This document shows, piece by piece, positions 27,702 to 36,092 of a DNA stretch of 64,000 bases. The translations under genes were made by a program, and so were the position numbers. Position 1 is the stretch's first letter. Every line of letters begins with the position of its first letter. This stretch comes from Sulfitobacter sp. F26169L (GTDB lineage Bacteria > Pseudomonadota > Alphaproteobacteria > Rhodobacterales > Rhodobacteraceae). The notes under the pieces are model-generated. The model did no database searches, had not been told where the DNA came from, and saw only the letters and a list, made by a program, of their open reading frames with translations. The stretch covers positions 62,001-126,000 of the forward strand of contig NZ_JAPMLP010000003.1 in NCBI RefSeq assembly GCF_026410285.1, read 5' to 3'.

Positions 27702-28138
27702 TACTCGCCAACCGCCTCCCGCGCGATATCGTCAAGCAGTGCTTGCACTTCCTGCATCGGGCCTTCGGGATAGTTCCGGTAACCGATCATCACGCGGCCC
27801 TGCCGTTCGGCAACAAAAATACCATACGGGCAATGGGCGATGTTCATCGGATTGATCTCCATCACCTTGCGCGACAGAACAGCCGAACAGAATACAAAGA
27901 TATCCGCCGCCTCGAACAGCGGCTCGGTGCTGCCTACGTCTGCGCCGGTGCGGTTCAGCATATCGCCCGTGTGGCTGACATAGTCGATGACAAGTCCCTT
28001 ACCGACAATCGCACTTTCCACGCTAAAGGTCGCGTCATCAAAACTGCCGTCGAAATCATAGACAGTTGATGTGTTGTCTGCCCGCGCTGCACCAAACGAC
28101 AATGCAAGTACCAGACCGGCCAAAAAAGTAGAACGCAT
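27701..28138 (-). CDS. DUF302 family exported protein
   Basis: A 145-residue protein with a Sec signal peptide ([19 protein letters not shown]). The mature part carries DUF302-like features: [17 protein letters not shown] near residue 35 and the cysteine stretch [17 protein letters not shown] followed by [11 protein letters not shown] near residue 100. The role is unknown. GAGGGGATATTCC precedes the ATG. It is transcribed after a gap from soxF and is coupled to hemA. Confidence 0.82.
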   Translation of the reverse strand: MRSTFLAGLVLALSFGAARADNTSTVYDFDGSFDDATFSVESAIVGKGLVIDYVSHTGDMLNRTGADVGSTEPLFEAADIFVFCSAVLSRKVMEINPMNIAHCPYGIFVAERQGRVMIGYRNYPEGPMQEVQALLDDIAREAVGE

Positions 28139-28180
28139 AGGAATATCCCCTCAAGTTTCAGGCATGATGCCCGATGTTCA

Positions 28181-28216
28181 AAGGCCGGACATTGTCCTAG
28201 ATCAAACTCCGGCCTT
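28181..28216 (-). terminator. hairpin downstream of soxF
   Basis: AAGGCCGGA (28181-28189) pairs with TCCGGCCTT (28208-28216): a 9-bp stem with an 18-base loop. It lies 21 bases after the soxF stop on the minus strand and is followed by TTTGAAC. It may end the sox transcript or process it before DUF302-hemA. The loop holds an FNR-like site. Confidence 0.55.
28192..28205 (-). promoter_or_regulatory. FNR/NnrR-like palindrome before DUF302-hemA
   Basis: On the minus strand this reads TTGATCTAGGACAA: a consensus TTGAT half, a four-base spacer and GACAA. It is about 54 bases before the DUF302 start, close to the spacing seen at pseudoazurin and norC. FNR-family control of hemA is known in Rhodobacter; binding here is inferred. 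Confidence 0.45.
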
Positions 28217-28237
28217 CATTTGCGTATAAATCCGGCT

Positions 28238-29506
28238 TTATGCGCCGAACATGTCGGCGGTGATACCTGCGTACCAGCCCTCGGATTCCTCATAGGTAGT
28301 TTTGCGCAGCTCTGCCGTTTCACCCGTCGCAGAAATGAAGCCGTCAACCTTGGCAATCTTTTCGTCCGTCGCTTCGTAGGTTGCGCCCACTTTCACACCG
28401 TTGTTGGTATCGATCAGCGACCAGCAGGTGTTGGAGAATTTGGCCGGGAACACGCGCGATCCGGTTAGCGCGCCGCGCACGGCGTTGGCGCAAACCTTGG
28501 CCTGACTATTGGCCGAAAAGCCCGATTTCGGCATATCACCCTGATTGGCGGAATCGCCCAGCACATAGACATCCGCGTCCACCTTGGAAGACATGTCAGC
28601 AGCATTTACCGGTGCCCAGTTGCCCTCCGTCACGCCGGCCAGTTCTGCAATGTGGCCCGCTTTCATTGCGGGGATGACATTGCAAACGTCTACGCTGTTG
28701 GCTTCCCCGTCAATGGTGAGGGTCATCGCCACAGGGTCAACAGACACATTACCGCCGCCAAAGTCCTGACCGATCCAGTCGATCATGCCGCCATAGATAT
28801 CCGCCCAGCCCTCCTGAAACAGCGCCTGTTTGGAGAATTTGGATTTCGGGTCTGCCACAATGATCTTGGCGGTCGGGTTGTTCGCCTTGAGATAGTGCGC
28901 AACCATCGAAACACGCTCGTATGGTCCAGGTGGGCAGCGGTAGGGGTTCGGCGGTGCCACCATGGCAAATGTGCCACCTTCGGGCATCGCCATCAGCTGC
29001 GCTTTCAATAATTCGGTCTGGGAGCCGCCCTTATAGGCATGCGGCATGGCGTTTTGTGCGGACAGGTCCCAGCCTTCAACGGCACCATCTACAAAATCGA
29101 TCCCCGGCGAAAGGATCAGCTTGTCATAGGGCACTGATCCGCCACTGGCGAGCGCAACGGTTTTTGCATCACGGTCCACGCCGATGGCCCAGTCATGCAC
29201 CACATTCACACCGCCGGCAGCCAACCCGCCGTAAGAGTGGCCCAGATCGTCCATCTCTTTGAGACCGCCAAGATATAGATTTGAAAAGAAACAGGTATAA
29301 TACTCACGCGAAGGCTCGATCAGCATCACGTCGATCTCGCCTTTGCTGTCTTTCGCGATGTAGCGCGCGGCAGTTGCCCCGCCCGCACCGCCGCCAACCA
29401 CAACAACCCGTGGTTTGCCGCTTCCTGCGGCAAATACAGTTGGTGCAGACAGGCTGGCCGCAGCCGCAGCACCGGTGCCCAAGAAAATGCGTCTGTTCAG
29501 TTTCAT
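28238..29506 (-). CDS. soxF: sulfide dehydrogenase flavoprotein subunit SoxF
   Basis: Flavocytochrome c-type flavoprotein that with SoxE oxidises sulfide or protects and reactivates SoxYZ in the periplasm. A twin-arginine-like signal (NRRIFLGTGAAAAASLSAP) is followed by the FAD-binding VVVVGGGAGGATAARYI near residue 35. The redox cysteines are in YYTCFFSNLYLGG and PNPYRCPPGPYER. The C-terminal FCSD domain is present (SNTCWSLIDTNNGVKVG). AGGAGAATACG precedes the ATG. Confidence 0.93.
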   Translation of the reverse strand: MKLNRRIFLGTGAAAAASLSAPTVFAAGSGKPRVVVVGGGAGGATAARYIAKDSKGEIDVMLIEPSREYYTCFFSNLYLGGLKEMDDLGHSYGGLAAGGVNVVHDWAIGVDRDAKTVALASGGSVPYDKLILSPGIDFVDGAVEGWDLSAQNAMPHAYKGGSQTELLKAQLMAMPEGGTFAMVAPPNPYRCPPGPYERVSMVAHYLKANNPTAKIIVADPKSKFSKQALFQEGWADIYGGMIDWIGQDFGGGNVSVDPVAMTLTIDGEANSVDVCNVIPAMKAGHIAELAGVTEGNWAPVNAADMSSKVDADVYVLGDSANQGDMPKSGFSANSQAKVCANAVRGALTGSRVFPAKFSNTCWSLIDTNNGVKVGATYEATDEKIAKVDGFISATGETAELRKTTYEESEGWYAGITADMFGA

Positions 29507-29533
29507 CGTATTCTCCTCCCAGAGTTCGACCTG

Positions 29534-30238
29534 CTATTCGAGGTCTTTGAAATACGCAGCCAGCGCTGCGATCTCTTCGTCAGACAAACGTCCCGCCATC
29601 ATCTGCATGACGGGGTGCGGTCTGAGTTTGCGCTTGTAAGCGTGCATCGCAACAACAAAATCTTCTTCCGGCCATCCGCTTACGCCCGGGATACCGTCAT
29701 TTGCGCCGCTGGACTGGTGACAGGTCTGACATTCACTGGCGAGGTATTCACCGTATTCAGGATCCCCTTTCAGGGCCAGAATGGCAGGGTCCAGATCATG
29801 ATCGGTGCCGCGCGCGGTCGGTTCTGCCTCAGGGATATTTGAAGGATCGTCCGAATACACCCGCAAATACGCAAGAACATCCCGTCGCTCCTGCGCATCC
29901 TTGATACCGCGAAAGCTCATCCGTGTTTTGGATACCAGCGCACGGGGATTTTCAAGATAGGCGTCCAGCGTCCGGTCGGTCCAGATCAATCCGTCATTGC
30001 CCATGCGGATCATGTTTTTCGAGTATTTAACACCCTCAATGGTTCCCGCCGTCCGCCCGAAAACGCCGTTAAGATGGGGACCGACGCGGTTCTTTGCGCC
30101 CTCGCCGACTTCGTGGCAGGATGCGCATTGCCTGAATACTTGTTCGCCTCTTTCGCGGTCACCGTCTTCACTGGCAAGCGTGGCCCCTGCCACCATAACG
30201 GCGGCAAGAGTAACATTTATGGGCCAGATTGCTTTCAC
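29534..30238 (-). CDS. soxE: diheme cytochrome c SoxE
   Basis: Periplasmic electron carrier partner of SoxF. A Sec signal (INVTLAAVMVAGATLA) precedes two heme c sites, CASCH near residue 38 and CQTCH near residue 170; Met ligands are likely in KTRMSF and a C-terminal MMAG. The GTG at 30238 (MKAIWPINV) is preferred because it lies four bases after the soxD stop and gives a tidy signal peptide; a TTG at 30253 is in frame. The first heme domain is clearly similar to the C-terminal domain of SoxD. Confidence 0.9.
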   Translation of the reverse strand: MKAIWPINVTLAAVMVAGATLASEDGDRERGEQVFRQCASCHEVGEGAKNRVGPHLNGVFGRTAGTIEGVKYSKNMIRMGNDGLIWTDRTLDAYLENPRALVSKTRMSFRGIKDAQERRDVLAYLRVYSDDPSNIPEAEPTARGTDHDLDPAILALKGDPEYGEYLASECQTCHQSSGANDGIPGVSGWPEEDFVVAMHAYKRKLRPHPVMQMMAGRLSDEEIAALAAYFKDLE

Positions 30239-30242
30239 GGGG

Positions 30243-31325
30243 TTAGTCCGCAAATGATTTCAGATATTCAATCACGGCCAGCTGGTCTTCTTCTTTCTTG
30301 AGGCCAGCGAAAGACATCTTTGTGCCTTTCAAATAGTCTTTTGGCTTTTCAAGAAATGCGGCCAGTTCCGCTTCGGACCAGACCAGACCGTCTTCCGCAG
30401 CGGCCATCAGCGGTTTGGAATATTTGAAACCGTCGACCGCACCTGCCGGATGATCGACGATGCCATTGAGGATTGGACCAACCCTGTTTTTGGCCCCGTC
30501 ACCGACCTGATGGCACGCTTTGCACTTTCGAAACACCTTTTCACCGTCCGCGGCAAGCGCTGCGTCAAATGATGCAGCCGCAACAGCGGGTTCCGCCTCT
30601 GGCTCGGGTTGGGCAGCGGGGGTTTCGGCAACCACTGATTCAGGCTCCTGCGCCGCGGCCGCCTCTTCTTCCGCAGCGGCGGCTTCTCCCTCGTCCTGCG
30701 GCGTTACGTCCAGCACCATGGCGCGCATGGTGACTTTTACCGGTTCATCCTTGCAATTTTCCATGCATGGCTCACCCGACCATTGCGCGTATTCCGTCTG
30801 CGGGCGGTTATCGACAAAAAAACCGTCGGCGTTTGGCATTTCCACGTTAAAGAACGTCTCTTTTGACAACACAAAATCGTCTTCAATCAGATCATTGGAA
30901 TAAAGGATGTAGGCGACAAGCGCGTATGTTTCATCATCCGTCAGCGTACCGGCATCACCATACGGCATCGAACGTTTGATGTAATCAAACGCAGTTGACA
31001 AATAGGGCCAATACGACCCGACCGTTTTTAGCGGGTCTTCGCGGTCAAGCGTATCTGCCCCGCCTGCCAGTTTCGGCCAGTTGTCAATCCCCTCGGCGAA
31101 ATCACCGTGGCAGGCGGCGCATTTGTCGGCAAACAGAACCTCGCCGTCAATCGCATCGCCGGAGCCTGCGGGCAATCCTATACCATCAGGGCTGACATCA
31201 CCGTCCCACGCAGCAATTTCTTCGGGCAAGGCTGTACGCCCGAGGCCGAATTTATCTGCCATGGCGGGGCTGGCCACCAGTGACAGAGCGGTCAAGAGTG
31301 CTGTTGATTTAAGATACTTCGACAT
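30243..31325 (-). CDS. soxD: sulfane dehydrogenase diheme cytochrome subunit SoxD
   Basis: Cytochrome c subunit of SoxCD, which removes six electrons from the sulfane sulfur held on SoxYZ. A Sec signal (MSKYLKSTALLTALSLVASP) is followed by a first heme site CAACHGDF near residue 74 and a cytochrome domain. Then comes an Ala/Glu/Pro-rich linker around residues 210-260 and a second cytochrome domain with CKACH near residue 270. The ATG at 31325 overlaps soxC by 17 bases and has GAGGCGGAA upstream. Confidence 0.94.
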   Translation of the reverse strand: MSKYLKSTALLTALSLVASPAMADKFGLGRTALPEEIAAWDGDVSPDGIGLPAGSGDAIDGEVLFADKCAACHGDFAEGIDNWPKLAGGADTLDREDPLKTVGSYWPYLSTAFDYIKRSMPYGDAGTLTDDETYALVAYILYSNDLIEDDFVLSKETFFNVEMPNADGFFVDNRPQTEYAQWSGEPCMENCKDEPVKVTMRAMVLDVTPQDEGEAAAAEEEAAAAQEPESVVAETPAAQPEPEAEPAVAAASFDAALAADGEKVFRKCKACHQVGDGAKNRVGPILNGIVDHPAGAVDGFKYSKPLMAAAEDGLVWSEAELAAFLEKPKDYLKGTKMSFAGLKKEEDQLAVIEYLKSFAD

Positions 31326-32592
31326 TTTCCGCCTCACCGTTCTCGCGTACCAGCCATGTCTGGATTGCGTTGTTGTGATAGATTGAGTTCAGGCCGCGCA
31401 CGTCACGCAATTGCGTCTTTGTCGGCTGGATGTATCCGCTTTCGTCAATGGCGCGGCTTTGCAGCATCATTTTCGAACCGTCCCATTCGGTGTCCAGATA
31501 GAAGCGCGTCAGCGCCATTTTCTCTCCGGGCTTGGAAAGTCGCGCAGTTTCCCATGTCATGCCACCATCCTTGGAGACATCGACACGCGTAATCGCACCG
31601 TTACCCGACCACGCCAGACCGGAAATCACCAACGGCCCTTTGCCGTGCGTGATGGGGGACTGCGGGCTGGGGCTGGTCACAACAGATTTCGCGTCCATCG
31701 CCCACGTCCATTTGCGGCTTGTCCCGTCCGCCATCGTGTCGGTGTATTTCGACGTTTCCTCCCGGCTTTCAACAGCTTGGTCAGTCACTTCGATCCGGCG
31801 GATCCATTTGACCCACATGTTGCCTTCCCAACCGGGCACGACGAGGCGTACTGGATACCCGTGCTCTTTACGCAATGCCTCGCCGTTTGCCTTGAACGCG
31901 ACGAGCACATCGTCCAAAGCTTTTTCCATAGGGATCGAGCGGCCGTTGGAGGACGCATCCGCACCCTCGACAAACACCCACTTGTCCTTGAGATCGCCAG
32001 CCGTATCCAGACCCGCCTCTTCCAGCAGGGTGCGCAGCGGCACGCCGGTGTATTCCATGTTGTGAATCATACCGTGGGTGAATTGCGCGCCGTTCAACTG
32101 CGCACCTGCCCATTCCATCCCCGAATTCGCGGCACACTCGCAGAAATACACGTGATTTTCACGCGGAAACCGCTCCAGATCAGCGTAGGTGAACACAAGG
32201 GGCGTATCCACAAGACCGTTGATCATCAGCCGGTAATCTTCTTTTCTCAACTCGATCGCGCCGGAGTGGTGACGCTCGAACGCGCAGCCTTGCGGTGTGA
32301 TCGTTCCGTCCAACGCGTGGATCGGCGTGAAGTTGATCGAACTGATGGTATCCGCCGTCAACCACTCCACGTTGCGGCGCACCACGTCATCCTCGAACCG
32401 GATCGGCAGGCCGTAGGGTGTTTCATCGACACCGTCGCCAAACGACTGTGCCCATGGTTGTAGCTCTGTGATCAGCGGATCAGGCGTTGCTGCCTTGGCT
32501 GTCGTCGCGGTTAACGCGCCTGCCCCCGCTGCGGCGGCACCGCGCAAGAACGCGCGCCGTGATGTTCCATTCGGTGTGTCATGGTCTGACAT
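31309..32592 (-). CDS. soxC: sulfane dehydrogenase molybdenum subunit SoxC
   Basis: Molybdopterin enzyme of the sulfite-oxidase family, catalytic half of SoxCD. A twin-arginine signal (SRRAFLRGAAAAGAGALTA) exports the folded cofactor protein. The Mo-binding cysteine is in YFCECAANSGMEWAG near residue 150. The C-terminal dimerisation domain has AWSGNGAITRVDVSKDGG and WDGSKMMLQSRAIDESG. GGAGTGTATTCCC lies before the ATG. Its presence indicates the full Paracoccus-type pathway in which thiosulfate goes to sulfate without stored sulfur. Confidence 0.95.
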   Translation of the reverse strand: MSDHDTPNGTSRRAFLRGAAAAGAGALTATTAKAATPDPLITELQPWAQSFGDGVDETPYGLPIRFEDDVVRRNVEWLTADTISSINFTPIHALDGTITPQGCAFERHHSGAIELRKEDYRLMINGLVDTPLVFTYADLERFPRENHVYFCECAANSGMEWAGAQLNGAQFTHGMIHNMEYTGVPLRTLLEEAGLDTAGDLKDKWVFVEGADASSNGRSIPMEKALDDVLVAFKANGEALRKEHGYPVRLVVPGWEGNMWVKWIRRIEVTDQAVESREETSKYTDTMADGTSRKWTWAMDAKSVVTSPSPQSPITHGKGPLVISGLAWSGNGAITRVDVSKDGGMTWETARLSKPGEKMALTRFYLDTEWDGSKMMLQSRAIDESGYIQPTKTQLRDVRGLNSIYHNNAIQTWLVRENGEAENVEVS

Positions 32593-32621
32593 GGGAATAC
32601 ACTCCTTCTTCTGCGGTCCGC

Positions 32622-34325
32622 TTACGCGCCAACCACTTTCACACTGTTGTTGGGATCGAGCGAGACTGTTCCCTGCTTGGCAATATGCGCTTCGACAACA
32701 TCCCAGATCGCAGGCCCCTCTGTGCCCTCGTTGACAGAGGCCCAGCCCGCTACCTGATAGGTTTTGGACGGATCAATCGCCTCGCCTGTTTTCAGCAGCG
32801 TCATTTCGGTGATCCGCTCGCCCTGCGGCTTGCTCACATCGATCCGGTAGCCAAGGCCACCCACGCGCACCATATCACCGCCCTGCTGGTAGTAGGGATC
32901 GGGATTGAACAGATTGTCGGCCACGTCTTCCAGCACGACATGCAGGAATTCGCCTGTCATCTCGTTGCGATAGGCTTCGCCGTAGCTCATCGAGGTTACG
33001 TTCCAGATGTCTTCGCGCGTGATGTCCTGACCGGGCAGGATCGACGGCCCCCAGCGCACACCTGGCGACATGGCAATATCCGCCTCACGCTCGGAAATCA
33101 GCGCATCGCAGATCAGATCGTCCCACGTGCCGTTAAAGTTACCGCGGCGATAAAGCAGTTGATCATCTGCTGTGCGGCCAATCACTTCGCTCAATGCGTC
33201 TGCATATGGTTCGCGCTGTGCATCAATCACCTTGGTCACTTCGGGGTCCGGCGTGATAACGTCGGAAAAGATCGGGATCAGCTTGTGCCGGAAACCCATC
33301 ATCCGCCCGTCGCGAACATCCAGATCAACACGGCTGACAAATTTCCCGTTGGAGCCTGAGGCGACGATGATCGTATCGCCCACCAGCACCGGTTCGGGCA
33401 GCGCGTCATGGGTGTGGCCCGACAGGATCACATCAATGCCTGTCACTTTGCCCGCCATCTGTTTGTCTACGTCAAAGCCGTTGTGCGACAGGCAAACAAC
33501 CAGCTCGGCACCCTGCGCACGGACATCATCAACCATCTGTTGCATGTTTTCATCGCGAATACCGAAAGAATATTCCGGAAACATCCAACCCGGATTGGCG
33601 ATGGGCATATAGGGGAAGGCCTGACCGATGACGGCGATTTTGACGCCGCCACGTTCAAAGAATTTATACGGCGGGAACAGCTCTGCCGGCTCGTCCCACT
33701 CCGCATCAAAAATATTCTGGCCAAGGGCGGCAAAGGGTAGCCCCTGAACGATTTCATTTACCCGCTCCGATCCCAGCGTGAATTCCCAGTGGAATGTCAT
33801 CGCGTCAGGTTTCAGCGCGTTCATCACATTTACCATATCCTGACCTTGGGTGTGGTAGCAGGTATAGCTGCCGTGCCATGTATCACCACCATCCAGCAGC
33901 AGCGCATCAGGACGGTCTGCGCGGATAGAATTGATTACGGTTGAAACACGATCCAACCCGCCGACGCGGCCATAGCTTTGCGCAAGTGCGCTGAAATCGT
34001 TGTATGTTAGGGCGTAAGCAGACGGGCTGCCGTCATCAATGCCGTACAGCTTGCGGAAATCCGCGCCTGTGACGTGCGGCACCGCACCTTTGTTGCCACC
34101 AACCCCGATATTGATCGACGGTTCGCGGAAATAGATCGGCTTTAGCTGCGCGTGAATATCCGTAATGTGGATCAGCGAGACATTCCCGAAGGTGTCAAAC
34201 TCCAGCAGCTTGTCCTGCGTCATCGCCTGCTGTGCCGCCAGCCGCGCCCAATTGCCAAAACCCGAAGTGCCGTAAAGAGCGGCGGCGGCCATGCTGGTTT
34301 GTAAAAAATCACGGCGAGAAATCAT
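32622..34325 (-). CDS. soxB: thiosulfohydrolase SoxB
   Basis: Dimanganese 5'-nucleotidase-family enzyme that hydrolyses the terminal sulfonate from SoxYZ-bound sulfur. The signal is MISRRDFLQTSMAAAALYG, Tat-like. The metallophosphatase motifs are HITDIHAQLKP near residue 55, GGDTWHGSYTCYH near residue 170, LSHNGFDVD and LSGHTHD near residue 290. The ATG at 34325 has AGGAGCC upstream; the open frame extends to 34358 without a better signal. It is separated from soxA by a terminator-like hairpin. Confidence 0.95.
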   Translation of the reverse strand: MISRRDFLQTSMAAAALYGTSGFGNWARLAAQQAMTQDKLLEFDTFGNVSLIHITDIHAQLKPIYFREPSINIGVGGNKGAVPHVTGADFRKLYGIDDGSPSAYALTYNDFSALAQSYGRVGGLDRVSTVINSIRADRPDALLLDGGDTWHGSYTCYHTQGQDMVNVMNALKPDAMTFHWEFTLGSERVNEIVQGLPFAALGQNIFDAEWDEPAELFPPYKFFERGGVKIAVIGQAFPYMPIANPGWMFPEYSFGIRDENMQQMVDDVRAQGAELVVCLSHNGFDVDKQMAGKVTGIDVILSGHTHDALPEPVLVGDTIIVASGSNGKFVSRVDLDVRDGRMMGFRHKLIPIFSDVITPDPEVTKVIDAQREPYADALSEVIGRTADDQLLYRRGNFNGTWDDLICDALISEREADIAMSPGVRWGPSILPGQDITREDIWNVTSMSYGEAYRNEMTGEFLHVVLEDVADNLFNPDPYYQQGGDMVRVGGLGYRIDVSKPQGERITEMTLLKTGEAIDPSKTYQVAGWASVNEGTEGPAIWDVVEAHIAKQGTVSLDPNNSVKVVGA

Positions 34326-34378
34326 CTCAAGGCTCCTGTCACGCATACATATGCGCATGATTGAATGGGTTGGATGCG

Positions 34379-34411
34379 AAAAACCCCGCGCCGATCGCTC
34401 GGGCGGGGTTT
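34379..34411 (-). terminator. intrinsic terminator between soxA and soxB
   Basis: AAACCCCGC (34381-34389) pairs with GCGGGGTTT (34403-34411), with an inner CCGA/TCGG stem. On the minus strand the stem ends GGGGTTTTT, a five-base T-run. It starts 11 bases after the soxA stop and lies 54 bases before the soxB start. It should reduce read-through from soxXYZA into soxBCDEF unless antitermination or a second promoter acts. Confidence 0.8.
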
Positions 34412-34421
34412 ACGCGTACTG

Positions 34422-35267
34422 TTAGTTGCGGACGGAAGGGCCCTCAACGCTCAGGCCGTTGCCGCGTGATGCAACATACAACTCAAGCGCAACAAATTCG
34501 GGGCTGCCGGGGCTGTATGTCTCGGCGCGCGTATCGCGGATACACCCTTTGAAACGGGAGTGAGAGCCGTTCAGCTTGGTGTTTTTCAGACGATAAACAG
34601 GAAAACCGTTGATCTGGCCCTGGCTCAGGTGGTCTGCACGGATCATCATGCCGTAACTGTCTTCGTGACAGTTAGCGCAAGACAATTCCAACTGACCTGT
34701 ACGGGTATAGTACATTTCCTTGCCCTTTTCCCACGTCGATTGCGCAGGACCGTCAATGGCAACATTCACAGGCACCCCACGGGAGACGGACGCAAGCGCT
34801 GCTTCCATGTTGATCGCTGTGCCGCTGTCGTATTTCCACGCTTCCGCGCCCATGCGCTCCGTCCGGCAATCGTTCACCTGCATCTGCAAGGTGCGAACTT
34901 CACCGGCTGCTTCGTTCCACTTGGGATAGGTGGCTTTGACACCCGCCATGCTGTCGATATCGTTGTGACAGGATGCGCAGGATTTACCTTCGCTTCCGTC
35001 CACCTTGGACCATGTATCCATTCCCTGCTCGACAAAAATCATGCCGGGGTTGTCAAAATCGTCCATCTGCATCGCACGAGTTTCTGTCCCGCGGAACAAC
35101 CAGCCCGACATCACTTCGTCCAGCGCCTCGGAGACATGATCAGGTGCCGCAGTACGCACCACCATTTCCGTCTCTTCGTTGAGGACCAAATTATCGTCAA
35201 CCGGATCCGCAAACGCGCCCGATGTCGAAAGTAGTGCCGCCATAACGGCGCCCGTTAATATCCGCAT
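34422..35267 (-). CDS. soxA: L-cysteine S-thiosulfotransferase subunit SoxA
   Basis: Cytochrome subunit of SoxXA, which joins thiosulfate oxidatively to the SoxY cysteine. A Sec signal (MRILTGAVMAALLSTSGAFA) precedes two CxxCH sites, CASCH at residues 97-101 and CANCH at 198-202, so this is the diheme type of Paracoccus. The catalytic cysteine that ligates the active heme is Cys243 in KGCIRDTRAE. GGGAGGGATACT lies before the ATG. soxZ lies directly upstream, 25 bases away. Confidence 0.95.
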   Translation of the reverse strand: MRILTGAVMAALLSTSGAFADPVDDNLVLNEETEMVVRTAAPDHVSEALDEVMSGWLFRGTETRAMQMDDFDNPGMIFVEQGMDTWSKVDGSEGKSCASCHNDIDSMAGVKATYPKWNEAAGEVRTLQMQVNDCRTERMGAEAWKYDSGTAINMEAALASVSRGVPVNVAIDGPAQSTWEKGKEMYYTRTGQLELSCANCHEDSYGMMIRADHLSQGQINGFPVYRLKNTKLNGSHSRFKGCIRDTRAETYSPGSPEFVALELYVASRGNGLSVEGPSVRN

Positions 35268-35292
35268 AGTATCCCTCCCAAGAAGTCTGCGT

Positions 35293-35622
35293 TCAGCCTA
35301 CTGTGATTTCTTTTGTTTCTTCATAGACCGAGCCGTCGTCGTCGTACCATGTGAACTTAAACTCACCGGCCTCGGGGACCATGGCTTCAAATTCCAGATA
35401 CGGGTTTGTCGAAATCGCGGGTTCCAGCGTCACATCGACCACGTTTTCACCATTAAATTCACAGGTAAAGCGGTTGATGATCGAGCGCGGGATTACGTTA
35501 CCTTCTTTATCCTTGCGCTGGCCGGATTCCATCTTGTGGCTGATCAGCGTTTTGATGGTGATCGAGTCACCGGCTGTTGCCTTTTTGGGTACTTTGACGC
35601 GAGGTTTTACACCAGATGCCAT
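35293..35622 (-). CDS. soxZ: sulfur carrier complex protein SoxZ
   Basis: Immunoglobulin-like partner of SoxY, 109 residues. SoxYZ carries the sulfur intermediate through the cycle. The typical start KPRVKVPKKATAGDSITIKT and the motifs LISHKMESGQRKD and FTCEFNGENV are visible. It has no signal peptide of its own and is presumably carried through the Tat pathway with SoxY. AAGGAGAATTAAC precedes the ATG. Confidence 0.95.
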   Translation of the reverse strand: MASGVKPRVKVPKKATAGDSITIKTLISHKMESGQRKDKEGNVIPRSIINRFTCEFNGENVVDVTLEPAISTNPYLEFEAMVPEAGEFKFTWYDDDGSVYEETKEITVG

Positions 35623-35642
35623 GTTAATTCTCCTTGAAGAGT

Positions 35643-36059
35643 TTAGCCGCCGCAGCCGCCGATTGTTACTTTGACAGTGCTTGATGTCTGCACAAATGTG
35701 CCGTCATCCAGCTTGGCGATTGCAACTACATCCTGCGTACCCGCAAGGCGGATGCGTGTGGATGCAGAGCGGGACGCCGCCAGTTTGCCGAATTTGAATG
35801 TCGCGACCGCAGGCGTCGGGTTACCCATCGCAAGAACCAGAATTTCCGCAGCGGTTTCCGAGGAAACCTCGATCGGCACTGTGTTACCGTTTTCAGCGAT
35901 TTCCGGCGCAGTCAGTGTGATATCGCCGGCACCCACCTCGGCACCGCCCGTGAACTCTGCAATCAGGTCTTCTGCTGCCGCGAATACGCGCACAGGCAGA
36001 CCTGCAATCAAAAGGGCACCTGCCCCCATTGCAATCGCATTGCGTCTGGTCATTTCCAT
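35643..36059 (-). CDS. soxY: sulfur carrier protein SoxY
   Basis: Carrier subunit whose C-terminal cysteine holds thiosulfate-derived sulfur. The swinging arm ends GGCGG at the very C-terminus (VTIGGCGG), intact. The N-terminus is a twin-arginine signal (MTRRNAIAMGAGALLIAG). The mature domain is Ig-like, with ITLTAPEIAENGNTVPIEV near residue 47. GAAGGAGACAAC precedes the ATG at 36059. soxX is 33 bases upstream and soxZ 20 bases downstream. Confidence 0.96.
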   Translation of the reverse strand: MEMTRRNAIAMGAGALLIAGLPVRVFAAAEDLIAEFTGGAEVGAGDITLTAPEIAENGNTVPIEVSSETAAEILVLAMGNPTPAVATFKFGKLAASRSASTRIRLAGTQDVVAIAKLDDGTFVQTSSTVKVTIGGCGG

Positions 36060-36092
36060 TGTGTTGTCTCCTTCATCCCCCGTGGGGTTTGA

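Noticed and set aside
31411-32463. A 350-codon open frame antisense to soxC
   Set aside because: soxC is certain from its molybdenum-cofactor motif; the antisense product resembles nothing.
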